13,831 nt of DNA, taken from assembly GCA_023410295.1 (NCBI GenBank), contig JAEYPY010000055.1:1-13831 (forward strand), written 5' to 3'. Origin of the DNA: Pseudomonadota bacterium. Its GTDB lineage: Bacteria > Pseudomonadota > Alphaproteobacteria > Caulobacterales > Aquidulcibacteraceae. Below the pieces are notes generated by a model. The model did not search any database and was not told where the DNA came from. It saw nothing but the letters and a program-made list of their open reading frames with translations. The position numbers were made by a program, and so were the translations under genes. Of this stretch, positions 6,435 to 13,149 are shown one piece after another (within the stretch, counting starts at the first letter, position 1; the number at the start of each line of letters is the position of its first letter).

Positions 6435-7777
6435 TAGCTCAGCACCTCAGCAAGTGCCTTGGTATAGGCGGCGATGTCTTCGTCGGTGTTCATTTCCGTG
6501 GCGCAAGTGATGAGCACGTTGTCCATCCCAGCGTGCGGATTGAGACGGCTCATGGCGACGCCGCCGATGACGCCCCTCTCCGCGAGGACATCGACAACTG
6601 CCTGCGCCGGCTTCTTCAGCAGCAACGCAATCTCGTTGAAGAAGCGCTTTGTGAGGATTTCGACGCCCTTCACTCTGCCGAGCGCATCGGCGAGCGCGAT
6701 GGCCTTTTCGTGATTGAGCGCGGCGAGGTGGCGGAGGCCCTTCTCGCCGAGCAGCGTCATGTGAATGGTCCAGGCGAGCTGGCAGAGGCCGGAATTGGTG
6801 CAAATGTTGCTCGTCGCCTTTTCGCGGCGGATGTGCTGCTCGCGCGTGGAGAGCGTCAGCACGAAGCCGCGCTTGCCGTCGGCGTCCACGGTCTCCCCCG
6901 CAACGCGGCCGGGCATCTGGCGGATGTATTTTTCCTTCACGGCGAAGAGACCGACATAAGGCCCGCCGAAATTCAGCGCATTGCCGATCGATTGGCCTTC
7001 GCCGCAGACGATGTCGGCGCCCATGGCGCCTGCGGGCTCGATCAAACCGAAGGAGACGCATTCGGTGAAGGTCGCCACCATTAGCGCGCCGGCGCCGCGT
7101 GCCGCTTCGCCGATCTTGGTGAGGTCAGTCACAGTGCCGAACACGTTCGGCGATTGCACGATGACCGCGGCGACATCGGCCGAGAGTTCTTTCGTCACCG
7201 CCGCTTCATCATCAATCGCAGCTGGCAGCGCCACAATCTCGAGGCCGAGCGCTTCGCAGGCGGTGCGCGCGGTATCGACATAGTGCGGATGCACGCCGCC
7301 GGAGAAGACGATCTTCTTCCGCTTGGTGACGCGCGCGGCCATCATCGCAGCTTCCGCGCACGCGGTGGAGCCGTCGTACATCGAGGCGTTCGCCACCTCC
7401 ATGTCCAGCAGCATCGCGACCTGGCTCTGGAATTCGTACAGCGCCTGCAGCGTGCCTTGCGCGATTTCCGGCTGGTACGGTGTGTAGGCCGTGAGAAACT
7501 CACTGCGCTGGATCAAGTGATCGACGCTTGCCGGCACGTGATGGCGATAAGCGCCGGCGCCGAGGAAGAACGCCGTGCGGCCGGCCGGCGTATTCTTTTC
7601 CGCCAAACGCTGCAGATGGCGATGCACCTCCAGCTCGCCCTGCGCCTTCGGCAGATCGACCAGATCTTTCAGCACCTCAGCTTTCGGCACGTCGATGAAG
7701 AGGTCATCGACATGCTTGGCGCCAATAACGCCCAGCATCTGCTGGCGATCGACGTCTGTGAGCGGGAGATATCTCAT
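6434..7777 (-). CDS. gcvPA: Glycine dehydrogenase (decarboxylating) subunit 1
   Basis: This non-PLP-binding half of the split P-protein forms the alpha2beta2 glycine decarboxylase with GcvPB. The 447-residue length is standard. Recognisable blocks are LTAYTPYQPEIAQGTLQ near 94-110, the glycine-rich MYDGSTACAEAAMMAA loop, GEGQSIGNALNFGGPYVG, and REQHIRREKATSNICTN. The fold is that of an aspartate aminotransferase-like enzyme, but the Schiff-base lysine motif HKTF is absent, as expected for subunit 1. The start ATG abuts the stop codon of the upstream unknown gene (TGA directly followed by ATG), and the stop overlaps the gcvPB start. Expression therefore depends on ribosomes arriving from the neighbouring gene. 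Confidence 0.97.
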   Translation of the reverse strand: MRYLPLTDVDRQQMLGVIGAKHVDDLFIDVPKAEVLKDLVDLPKAQGELEVHRHLQRLAEKNTPAGRTAFFLGAGAYRHHVPASVDHLIQRSEFLTAYTPYQPEIAQGTLQALYEFQSQVAMLLDMEVANASMYDGSTACAEAAMMAARVTKRKKIVFSGGVHPHYVDTARTACEALGLEIVALPAAIDDEAAVTKELSADVAAVIVQSPNVFGTVTDLTKIGEAARGAGALMVATFTECVSFGLIEPAGAMGADIVCGEGQSIGNALNFGGPYVGLFAVKEKYIRQMPGRVAGETVDADGKRGFVLTLSTREQHIRREKATSNICTNSGLCQLAWTIHMTLLGEKGLRHLAALNHEKAIALADALGRVKGVEILTKRFFNEIALLLKKPAQAVVDVLAERGVIGGVAMSRLNPHAGMDNVLITCATEMNTDEDIAAYTKALAEVLS

Positions 7778-8284
7778 TCAGCCTTGCTCGCTTTGTACTC
7801 TGTTGATCTGCGAAATTTTGATGCCGCCGCCGGGATAGCGAACCAAGCGCACCCAGTGCTCTTCGCACCCGGAGTGGGCCCACATCCAACTGCGGATCGG
7901 AGGCTCGGTCGGCTCATCCTTCGCATGCGGATCAGACGCCATTTCCTCGCTCAATAACTCGAACCAAGGGCGCTCATCAGACGCTTCGAGAAACCAAAGT
8001 TCCCGGAAGTAAGAGGATTGCGGGCCTGTCGCACTGGGAAAATCAAACTCGCCAAACGCCATGGCCGATAGGCTTCCTTCGTTCAGCATTGCGACAGCAG
8101 CGAGCCTTGGAACGAGCGCACCCTTTGGTCCCATTGTGTCTATGAGATTGGGATCGAAGGACACTTCGACACCCAACGCGCGCACGATCGCGCACTGATG
8201 GTCGAAGCTAACCCACGGCGCGCGCAGCCAAGCGCGCACCGCATCCTCTGCAAGAGTGTCGCGCGCGCCGGCCGCCATGAGCAT
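7778..8284 (-). CDS. Unknown protein embedded in the gcv operon
   Basis: I do not recognise this family. The 168-residue product starts at an ATG whose A is the last base of the gcvH stop (TGATG); a second ATG lies two codons on. Its own TGA abuts the gcvPA ATG. No signal peptide or membrane helix is visible, so it is probably cytosolic. It is rich in Trp (WLRAPW, ELWFLE, RPWFELL, RSWMWAHSG, HWVRLVRYPGG), with two Cys and an acidic middle. It may be an all-soluble alpha/beta domain with a C-terminal strand-like ending (GGGIKISQINRV). Codon use differs from its neighbours: ATA, AGG, TTA, CTA, AGA and GTA all occur, and third positions are much less G/C biased. That suggests a recently acquired or weakly constrained gene. 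The exact coupling on both sides argues that it is translated. A role in glycine cleavage is only inferred from position. Confidence 0.75.
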   Translation of the reverse strand: MLMAAGARDTLAEDAVRAWLRAPWVSFDHQCAIVRALGVEVSFDPNLIDTMGPKGALVPRLAAVAMLNEGSLSAMAFGEFDFPSATGPQSSYFRELWFLEASDERPWFELLSEEMASDPHAKDEPTEPPIRSWMWAHSGCEEHWVRLVRYPGGGIKISQINRVQSEQG

Positions 8285-8658
8285 CAAAGGCCCTTTACGT
8301 AGTCGGCGTACGCGGCCTGATCCATCAGTGCGTCGAGCTGGCTCTTGTCGGCCACTTTCAGTTTCACGAACCAGCCGCCGCCTTCCGGCTCGTCATTGAT
8401 GATCTGCCAGTTCTCGCCAGCGATCTCGCTGTTGGCTTCGACGATCTCGCCGCTCACCGGCGCGTACACGTCCGACGCCGTCTTGGCGCTTTCAACGACG
8501 GCCATGTCGTCGCCCTGGTTGAAGCTTTTGCCGACTGGCGGAAGCTCCGCGTAAACAACATCGCCCAATTGTTCGGCGGCGTATTTGGAGATGCCGATGG
8601 CGGCGATGTCGCCATTCAGCTCAACCCACTCGTGGTCTTTGGTGTAGCGCTTGGTCAT
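8284..8658 (-). CDS. gcvH: Glycine cleavage system H protein
   Basis: GcvH carries the lipoyl group that shuttles the aminomethyl intermediate between the P, T and L proteins. The 124-residue protein matches the family length. It begins YTKDHEWVEL and contains the lipoylation motif ESAKTASDVYAPVSGE with the acceptor Lys59, followed by EIVEANSEI and the conserved GGGWFVKLKV near the C-terminus. It starts 5 bases after the gcvT stop and its own stop shares a base with the next gene's ATG, so gcvT, gcvH and the unknown gene form one translational unit. Lipoylation itself would depend on lipA/lipB enzymes outside the window. Confidence 0.98.
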   Translation of the reverse strand: MTKRYTKDHEWVELNGDIAAIGISKYAAEQLGDVVYAELPPVGKSFNQGDDMAVVESAKTASDVYAPVSGEIVEANSEIAGENWQIINDEPEGGGWFVKLKVADKSQLDALMDQAAYADYVKGL

Positions 8659-8663
8659 GGGTC

Positions 8664-9830
8664 TTAGGCTCCCTTCTTCGGGCGGTGATACTTGTGCGGC
8701 ACGAACGGCAACGGCACGATCGTCGCGCTGCGCGGCACGCCGCGGATCATGAGATCGACAACGTGCCCGGGTTCGGCGTGCGCGGTTTCGACATAGCCCA
8801 TCGAGATCGGCCCGTTCAGCGTCGGCGAGAAGCCGCCGCTGGTGACGATTCCGATGTTCTTGCCGTCCTTCATGATCTCGACGCCCTCGCGCGCCGGGGC
8901 GCGATCGTTCGGGCGAATGCCGACGCGCTTACGCGCCGCGCCCAGCTCGTATTCGCGCAGAATGCGCTTGGCGCCCGGAAAATCACCCGCTTCACGCCGG
9001 CGCTTCTGGATGGTCCAAGCGAGATCAGCTTCGATCGGCGACGTTTTCGCATCGAGATCGTGGCCATAGAGGCAGAGCCCGGCTTCAAGGCGCAAGCTGT
9101 CGCGTGCGCCGAGCCCGATCGGTTTGACTTCGGCGTGTGCCAGCAGGGCTTCGGCCAGGTCCTTGGCGTTTTCCGCGCGCACTAGGATCTCGTAGCCGTC
9201 CTCGCCGGTATAGCCCGAGCGCGTCACCGTGATGCGGCCGAACCGGTCGAAGCGCTTCACGCTCATGAAGCCCATCTCGGCGAGCGCCGGATCGATCACC
9301 TCCGCCGCCACGCGATGCGCGCTCGGCCCCTGCAGCGCCAAGAGGCAGCGATCATCGGCGCGCACCAGGTTGGCTTCGCCCTTGGTCGCCGCTTCGATCA
9401 GCGCCCAGTCCTGATGCTTACAGCCGGCGTTGACGACGATGTAGAGATCGCCCGCCGCAGCCAGCTCCGCAGGGCGCGCGATCATCAGATCGTCGAGCAC
9501 GCCGCCCTCTTCGTTCGTGATCATGGTGTAGCGGACTTGGCCGGGCTTCAGGCCTTGAATATCCGCCGGCACGAGACGCTCGATCAGCGAGGCGATCTTC
9601 TTGTGCGCTTCGTCGCCTTGCAGCCCGTGCCCCTTGGGCAGCGCGAAGAAGCACGGGCCCATGTGGCTCACGTCGAACAGGCCAGCATGTTCGCGCGTCC
9701 AATTGTGCTCGGGGATGAGGCCCTCGAATTGGAGCGGCATGTCATAGCCGGCGAAATCGCCGAACTTGGACGTGTGCGCGCGCCAGAGCGCATCGAGCGG
9801 CAGCTTTTTCGGTGATCCGGCTTCAGCCAT
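8664..9830 (-). CDS. gcvT: Aminomethyltransferase (glycine cleavage T protein)
   Basis: GcvT moves the aminomethyl carbon from lipoylated GcvH to tetrahydrofolate, releasing ammonia and making 5,10-methylene-THF. The 388-residue protein shows LDALWRAHTSKFGDFAGYDM near the start, REHAGLFDVSHMG, then NAGCKHQD, whose Asp is at the expected catalytic position. GYTGEDGYEI, GLGARDSLRLEAGLCLYG and the C-terminal GFSPTLNGPISMGYV follow. The ATG at 9830 is chosen because the protein then begins like other T proteins and a GGGA lies just upstream. In-frame ATGs at 9860 and 9866 would add 10-12 Arg-rich residues immediately after the riboswitch. It is the first gene of the gcv operon, directly under the tandem glycine riboswitch. 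Confidence 0.96.
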   Translation of the reverse strand: MAEAGSPKKLPLDALWRAHTSKFGDFAGYDMPLQFEGLIPEHNWTREHAGLFDVSHMGPCFFALPKGHGLQGDEAHKKIASLIERLVPADIQGLKPGQVRYTMITNEEGGVLDDLMIARPAELAAAGDLYIVVNAGCKHQDWALIEAATKGEANLVRADDRCLLALQGPSAHRVAAEVIDPALAEMGFMSVKRFDRFGRITVTRSGYTGEDGYEILVRAENAKDLAEALLAHAEVKPIGLGARDSLRLEAGLCLYGHDLDAKTSPIEADLAWTIQKRRREAGDFPGAKRILREYELGAARKRVGIRPNDRAPAREGVEIMKDGKNIGIVTSGGFSPTLNGPISMGYVETAHAEPGHVVDLMIRGVPRSATIVPLPFVPHKYHRPKKGA

Positions 9831-9877
9831 GTCATTCCCAGGTTTGCGCGGCGCACGCATTCGCATTGCATGCAGCC

Positions 9878-10062
9878 CCCGCTGTCCCTGGCGCCTGAGA
9901 GATTTACTCCTTCGGCGGCCGCGCGCCCCCTAAACGATCTTTGGGGTGCGCGGCTCTATCCAGCGTGTTCATCCCCCCGCGGTCCGGTTCCCTGAGAGTT
10001 TCCGGGGCGGTTGCTCCTTCGGGGGCGGCGTTGTTGTGCCGCGCTCTCCCACGGGGTTCGCT
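9878..10062 (-). ncRNA. Tandem glycine riboswitch (two aptamers) upstream of gcvT
   Basis: Read on the - strand, aptamer 1 (about 10052-9976) contains GGGAGAG, CCGAAGGAGCAA and GGAAACTCTCAGG followed by GGACC. Aptamer 2 (about 9964-9881) contains GATAGAG, GCCGAAGGAGTAAATCTC, TCTCAGGCGCC and GGGACAG. Its P1 is closed by GCTG at 9964-9961 and CAGC at 9884-9881. These are the conserved blocks of the gcvT-type glycine aptamer, present twice. The leader GCGAACCCCG (10061-10052) can pair with CGGGG at 9979-9975 in the linker, next to UGA and GA elements, as in the known leader-linker kink-turn. The gene downstream is gcvT, so glycine most likely turns the operon on. No intrinsic terminator follows aptamer 2, so translational control is more likely. 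Confidence 0.95.
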
Positions 10063-10193
10063 TGTCTGGCCGGGCGCTGGCGGCTCTCGCCGGCGACGCC
10101 TGTCGGGCTGGGGTTTGGTGCGCCTCGCAGGGAGAGTCAATTGCCGTTTCCGTAGAGACGGCGCCCGGCAACGCATCATTTCGGGCGCGCGCG

Positions 10194-10931
10194 CTATTCC
10201 CAGCCGACCAGCGCCTCGCCGGCCAATATGGCGGCAATCTCAGGGGTGTATTTGGCCTCTGCGGGCCCGTGCAGGTCATAGCCCTTGAGCAACCGCAGCG
10301 GCGCGCGCGACCCCTTGCGTGCACGCACCAGCACACGCTTGGCGGGCGCGCCTGCGTTCGGGCGTAGCGGCAACACTTCGACACCGCCGAGACGGCCCTC
10401 GAGACTTGTGAGTATCTCCGGCAGCCGCACGGCGCGATGGATCAACGTCAGCGCAGCGCCGCCCTTCAAGCGATCGGCAAGCGCGGCAATCCAGCGATCG
10501 ATTGGCTCATCTGTAATGTAAGCGTGACGCCGCGCGTCCGACGGCGCGCGCCCCTCGCCATCGGCGTCAAACGGCGGATTGAAAAAAACGCCATCGAACG
10601 GCGTTTGATTCGCGCCGCGTCCAAGCACATCACCTGTCACGATTTCCGCAATTGTGGACATCCCGTTCATGGCGAGATTTTCGCGTGCGATGGCCGCCAT
10701 GTTCGCATCGCGTTCGAGTCCGACAAAGTTTGCGTTCTCAGTGCGTGCTGCAACTGCGATCATAGCTGCGCCGACTCCGCAGCCCGCTTCGAGCAAGCGC
10801 ATGCCGGGCTTGGCTTCGACGGAAGCGGCAAGTAGCAGCGTATCGACGTTTACACGATAGCCGCGCCTCGGCTGGCGGATGCGAATGCGCCCTCCGAAGA
10901 GCGCGTCTTCAGTCAGTTCCAGATCGGCCAT
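10194..10931 (-). CDS. tRNA1(Val) (adenine37-N6)-methyltransferase-like protein (TrmN6/YfiC family)
   Basis: This is a class I SAM-dependent methyltransferase. The family methylates N6 of A37 in tRNA1(Val) in E. coli. The 245-residue protein has an N-terminal DALFGGRIRIRQPRRGYRVN segment near 9-28, typical of this group, then a Rossmann domain. SAM motif I is LLEAGCGVGAA at 46-56; an acidic GLERD follows at about 71-75. The catalytic motif is FNPPF at 117-121, the N-P-P-[FY] signature of N6-adenine or glutamine methyltransferases. The substrate is not provable from sequence. It is divergent from the polyprenyl synthase gene, and its 3' end lies about 130 bases before the gcv leader on the same strand. 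Confidence 0.85.
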   Translation of the reverse strand: MADLELTEDALFGGRIRIRQPRRGYRVNVDTLLLAASVEAKPGMRLLEAGCGVGAAMIAVAARTENANFVGLERDANMAAIARENLAMNGMSTIAEIVTGDVLGRGANQTPFDGVFFNPPFDADGEGRAPSDARRHAYITDEPIDRWIAALADRLKGGAALTLIHRAVRLPEILTSLEGRLGGVEVLPLRPNAGAPAKRVLVRARKGSRAPLRLLKGYDLHGPAEAKYTPEIAAILAGEALVGWE

Positions 10932-11025
10932 AAACCCCGTGCGACCCTTTCGCGCGAGGACCGGAACAAAGCTTGACCGCTCACCCGCCCCTCAGCATCG
11001 TTTCGCCATTGCACGTAGGTCAAGC

Positions 11026-11030
11026 GGAGG
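11026..11030 (+). promoter_or_regulatory. Ribosome binding site deciding the ispB start
   Basis: GGAGG, fully complementary to the anti-Shine-Dalgarno sequence, lies 5 bases before an in-frame TTG at 11036. It favours this start over the TTG at 10973. The upstream TTG is itself part of TTGACC, a possible -35 element, which further weakens it as a start. Confidence 0.5.
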
Positions 11031-11035
11031 CCCCT

Positions 11036-12052
11036 TTGGGACCGGCGGTCGGAACAGCCAAAACGCTCCCCGGCGGCCCCCATGCGGTCGACCGGCTGGC
11101 GGCGCTGCTGGCGGAAGACCTTTCCGCGGTTGACGCGCTCATCCACCAGCACATGGCGAGCCCTGTCGGCGTCATTCCGAACCTCGCGACGCATCTAATC
11201 GATTCGGGCGGCAAGCGGATCCGCCCGCTGATCACGCTCGCCGCGGCCCGCCTCCTGGGCGGGGGTGGCGACGGCGCGCGCAAGCTGGCCGCCGCTGTCG
11301 AGTTCATCCACTCGGCGACACTGTTACACGACGATGTCGTCGATCTCTCTTCGATGCGGCGCGGCAAGAAATCGGCGAACGTCATCTGGGGCAATTCGGC
11401 GAGCGTGCTGGTCGGCGATTTTTTGTTCGCCCGCTCGTTCAACCTGATGGTCGAAACCGGCGACATCATGGTGCTCGACATCCTGGCGCGCGCGGCAAGC
11501 GTCATCGCCGAAGGTGAAGTGATGCAGCTCGCCGCGGCCAATGACGCCGAAACGACGCGCGAGCGCTACATGACCATCGTCGGCGCCAAGACGGCGGCGC
11601 TCTTCGCCGCGGCCGCGAAAGCGGGCGCTGTTTCTGCCGGGCGCCCGGGCGTGGAGGCGGCGGCGCTCGAAGTCTATGGCCGCGAACTCGGGCTGGCGTT
11701 CCAACTGGTTGACGATGCGCTCGATTACGGCGGCCTCGCCACGGCGATGGGCAAGAATGTCGGCGACGACTTCCGCGAAGGTAAAGTCACGCTGCCGGTG
11801 GTGATCGCGCGCGATGCGGGCGACGAGACGGAGCGGGCGTTCTGGCGCCGCGTCGTCGGCGGCGAGCGTTCGGACGAAGACTTCCACCGCGCCCTCGCAC
11901 TGCTGCGCAAGCACAACGCCATCGGCCGAACCATCGAGGCGGCGCGCGAACATGCCCAGTGCGCTAGCCGCGCGCTCGATTCACTTCCGGCAAATGCCTA
12001 CCGTGAAGCGTTGGCGGATCTGCCTGAATTCGTCGTCGAACGGGCCTACTAG
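11036..12052 (+). CDS. ispB: Long-chain polyprenyl diphosphate synthase (IspB-like)
   Basis: This enzyme chain-elongates farnesyl diphosphate with isopentenyl diphosphate to a C40-C50 product, the side chain of ubiquinone. Both Asp-rich motifs are present: LLHDDVVD (DDVVD at residues 99-103 of the chosen form) and FQLVDDALDYGG (DDALD at 226-230). Also present are the substrate-binding GGKRIRP and the KTAALF and GDDFREGKVTLP blocks. The TTG at 11036 is chosen because a perfect GGAGG (11026-11030) lies 5 bases upstream and the 338-residue length fits the family. An alternative TTG at 10973 gives 359 residues with a GAGGA 12 bases away. The exact product chain length (octa-, nona- or decaprenyl) cannot be read off. 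Its TAG stop overlaps the stop of the convergent glycosyltransferase gene. Confidence 0.93.
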   Translation: MGPAVGTAKTLPGGPHAVDRLAALLAEDLSAVDALIHQHMASPVGVIPNLATHLIDSGGKRIRPLITLAAARLLGGGGDGARKLAAAVEFIHSATLLHDDVVDLSSMRRGKKSANVIWGNSASVLVGDFLFARSFNLMVETGDIMVLDILARAASVIAEGEVMQLAAANDAETTRERYMTIVGAKTAALFAAAAKAGAVSAGRPGVEAAALEVYGRELGLAFQLVDDALDYGGLATAMGKNVGDDFREGKVTLPVVIARDAGDETERAFWRRVVGGERSDEDFHRALALLRKHNAIGRTIEAAREHAQCASRALDSLPANAYREALADLPEFVVERAY

Positions 12053-13107
12053 ACGCCGGCGATGCCGCGCCGCGCTGCGAAGCGCCGGCCCACCAACGAA
12101 ACCACAACCGCGGCAAAGGAGAGCGCCGTCAGCGCGATCCAGGGCGCAACGCCAGGGTCGCTGGCAACCAGAAAGCCGACCGCGCCGCAGCCCGCCATCG
12201 CCGCCCAGTAGATCAACGCGATCTCAGCGTGGCTCATGCCTGCGTGAATGGCGATCTGGTAGAGATGCTCGGAGTGCCCGTCGAGCAGCGAATGACGCCG
12301 CACCGCCCGCCAAGCCAGCGTGATCAACGCGTCAGCCAGCAGCGGAAAAAAGAGCAGCGCCGGCACGACCGGCGACAGACCTGTGCGGTGCACAACCAGA
12401 ATCGAACACAACGCGGCAAGGCCGCCGGTGAAGAGCGCGCCTGCATCGCCTGCGAAGAGCCGGCCATGCGGAAAATTCCAGATCAGAAAACCCACCAGCG
12501 CGCCGGCGAGACAGAACGCTTCGGCCGCGCCGGCGACGCTTCCATTGCCATGTGTGAGCGCAATGACGCCAAGTATCGTGATGCCGATGGCGACCGACCC
12601 CATGGCGAGGCCGTTGGCGCCGTCCATGAAGTTCACGCAGTTCACGAGCGTGAATATCCAGAGCGCCGTGCCCAAGAGGCCCAGCCAATACGGCGCAATC
12701 CAGATCATGTCGCCGAATTGGAATTGGCGCACGGCATCGAGGCCTGCCGCGCCAACAAGCGCGATAAGGGAGAAGATCGCGAACTTAAGTTTTGCGCTGA
12801 TCGGATGGGCATCGTCCCAAAACCCGAGCACGAGCAAGGCGAGCGAAACAACGGCGCTCGCACCGAGCAATTGCGCGCCATGAGGCGAAACCTCGGCGGG
12901 AAGCGCATCTGAGAAGAGCGCCAGACAAAGCAGCCCGACCGCAAACCCGGAGGCGATGCCAAGGCCGCCACTGGTGGGCGTGGGCGCTTTATGCGCGTGG
13001 CGCGCGGCGACGGGCGTGTCGAGCGGCCCCGCGGCGAGCAGGATGCGGCACACGATGATGCTGACGATCGCCGCGATCGCTGCTCCGCCCATCAAGTCCA
13101 GGATCAC
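12049..13107 (-). CDS. Glycosyltransferase 4 family polyprenyl-phosphate sugar-1-phosphate transferase (MraY/WecA/WbpL-like)
   Basis: Enzymes of this family transfer a sugar-1-phosphate from a UDP-sugar to undecaprenyl phosphate in the inner membrane, the first step of O-antigen, exopolysaccharide or peptidoglycan assembly. The 352-residue protein has about ten hydrophobic helices and the family motifs: HKAPTPTSGGLGI near 39-51, the Mg-site DD at 98-99 (LGFWDDAHP), NCVNFMDGANGLA near 156-168, GRLFAGDAGALF with Asp221, and HSEHLYQ near 278-284. The HxxHLYQ ending resembles WbpL-type enzymes more than MraY, and there are no division or mur genes nearby, so a surface-polysaccharide role is more likely. 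The GTG start at 13107 has GAGG about 7 bases upstream; an ATG lies five codons on. It follows ispE by 42 bases, same strand. Confidence 0.88.
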   Translation of the reverse strand: MILDLMGGAAIAAIVSIIVCRILLAAGPLDTPVAARHAHKAPTPTSGGLGIASGFAVGLLCLALFSDALPAEVSPHGAQLLGASAVVSLALLVLGFWDDAHPISAKLKFAIFSLIALVGAAGLDAVRQFQFGDMIWIAPYWLGLLGTALWIFTLVNCVNFMDGANGLAMGSVAIGITILGVIALTHGNGSVAGAAEAFCLAGALVGFLIWNFPHGRLFAGDAGALFTGGLAALCSILVVHRTGLSPVVPALLFFPLLADALITLAWRAVRRHSLLDGHSEHLYQIAIHAGMSHAEIALIYWAAMAGCGAVGFLVASDPGVAPWIALTALSFAAVVVSLVGRRFAARRGIAGV

Positions 13108-13149
13108 GCGCCACCTCGCCGCTTCGGCTAGTGCCCGACACGCAACGGG

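Noticed and set aside
5235..6437. 400-codon open frame on the + strand opposite gcvPB
   Set aside because: The - strand has all gcvPB active-site motifs; the + frame is a shadow typical of high-GC genes, with an Arg/Gly-rich product lacking any recognisable feature.
7154..7957. Open frame on the + strand spanning the start of gcvPA and the end of the unknown gene
   Set aside because: It crosses two genes on the other strand and covers only part of the unknown gene, while the - strand frames join precisely at start and stop codons.
10112..10140. Possible gcv promoter on the - strand (TTGACT at 10140-10135)
   Set aside because: The -35 hexamer is good, but the hexamer at 17-base spacing (CAAACC) matches the -10 consensus poorly; the true promoter cannot be assigned.
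10143..10162. Small inverted repeat GCCGT/ACGGC between the methyltransferase gene and the gcv leader
   Set aside because: The stem is only 5 bp with a 10-base loop and no T-run, too weak to call a terminator.
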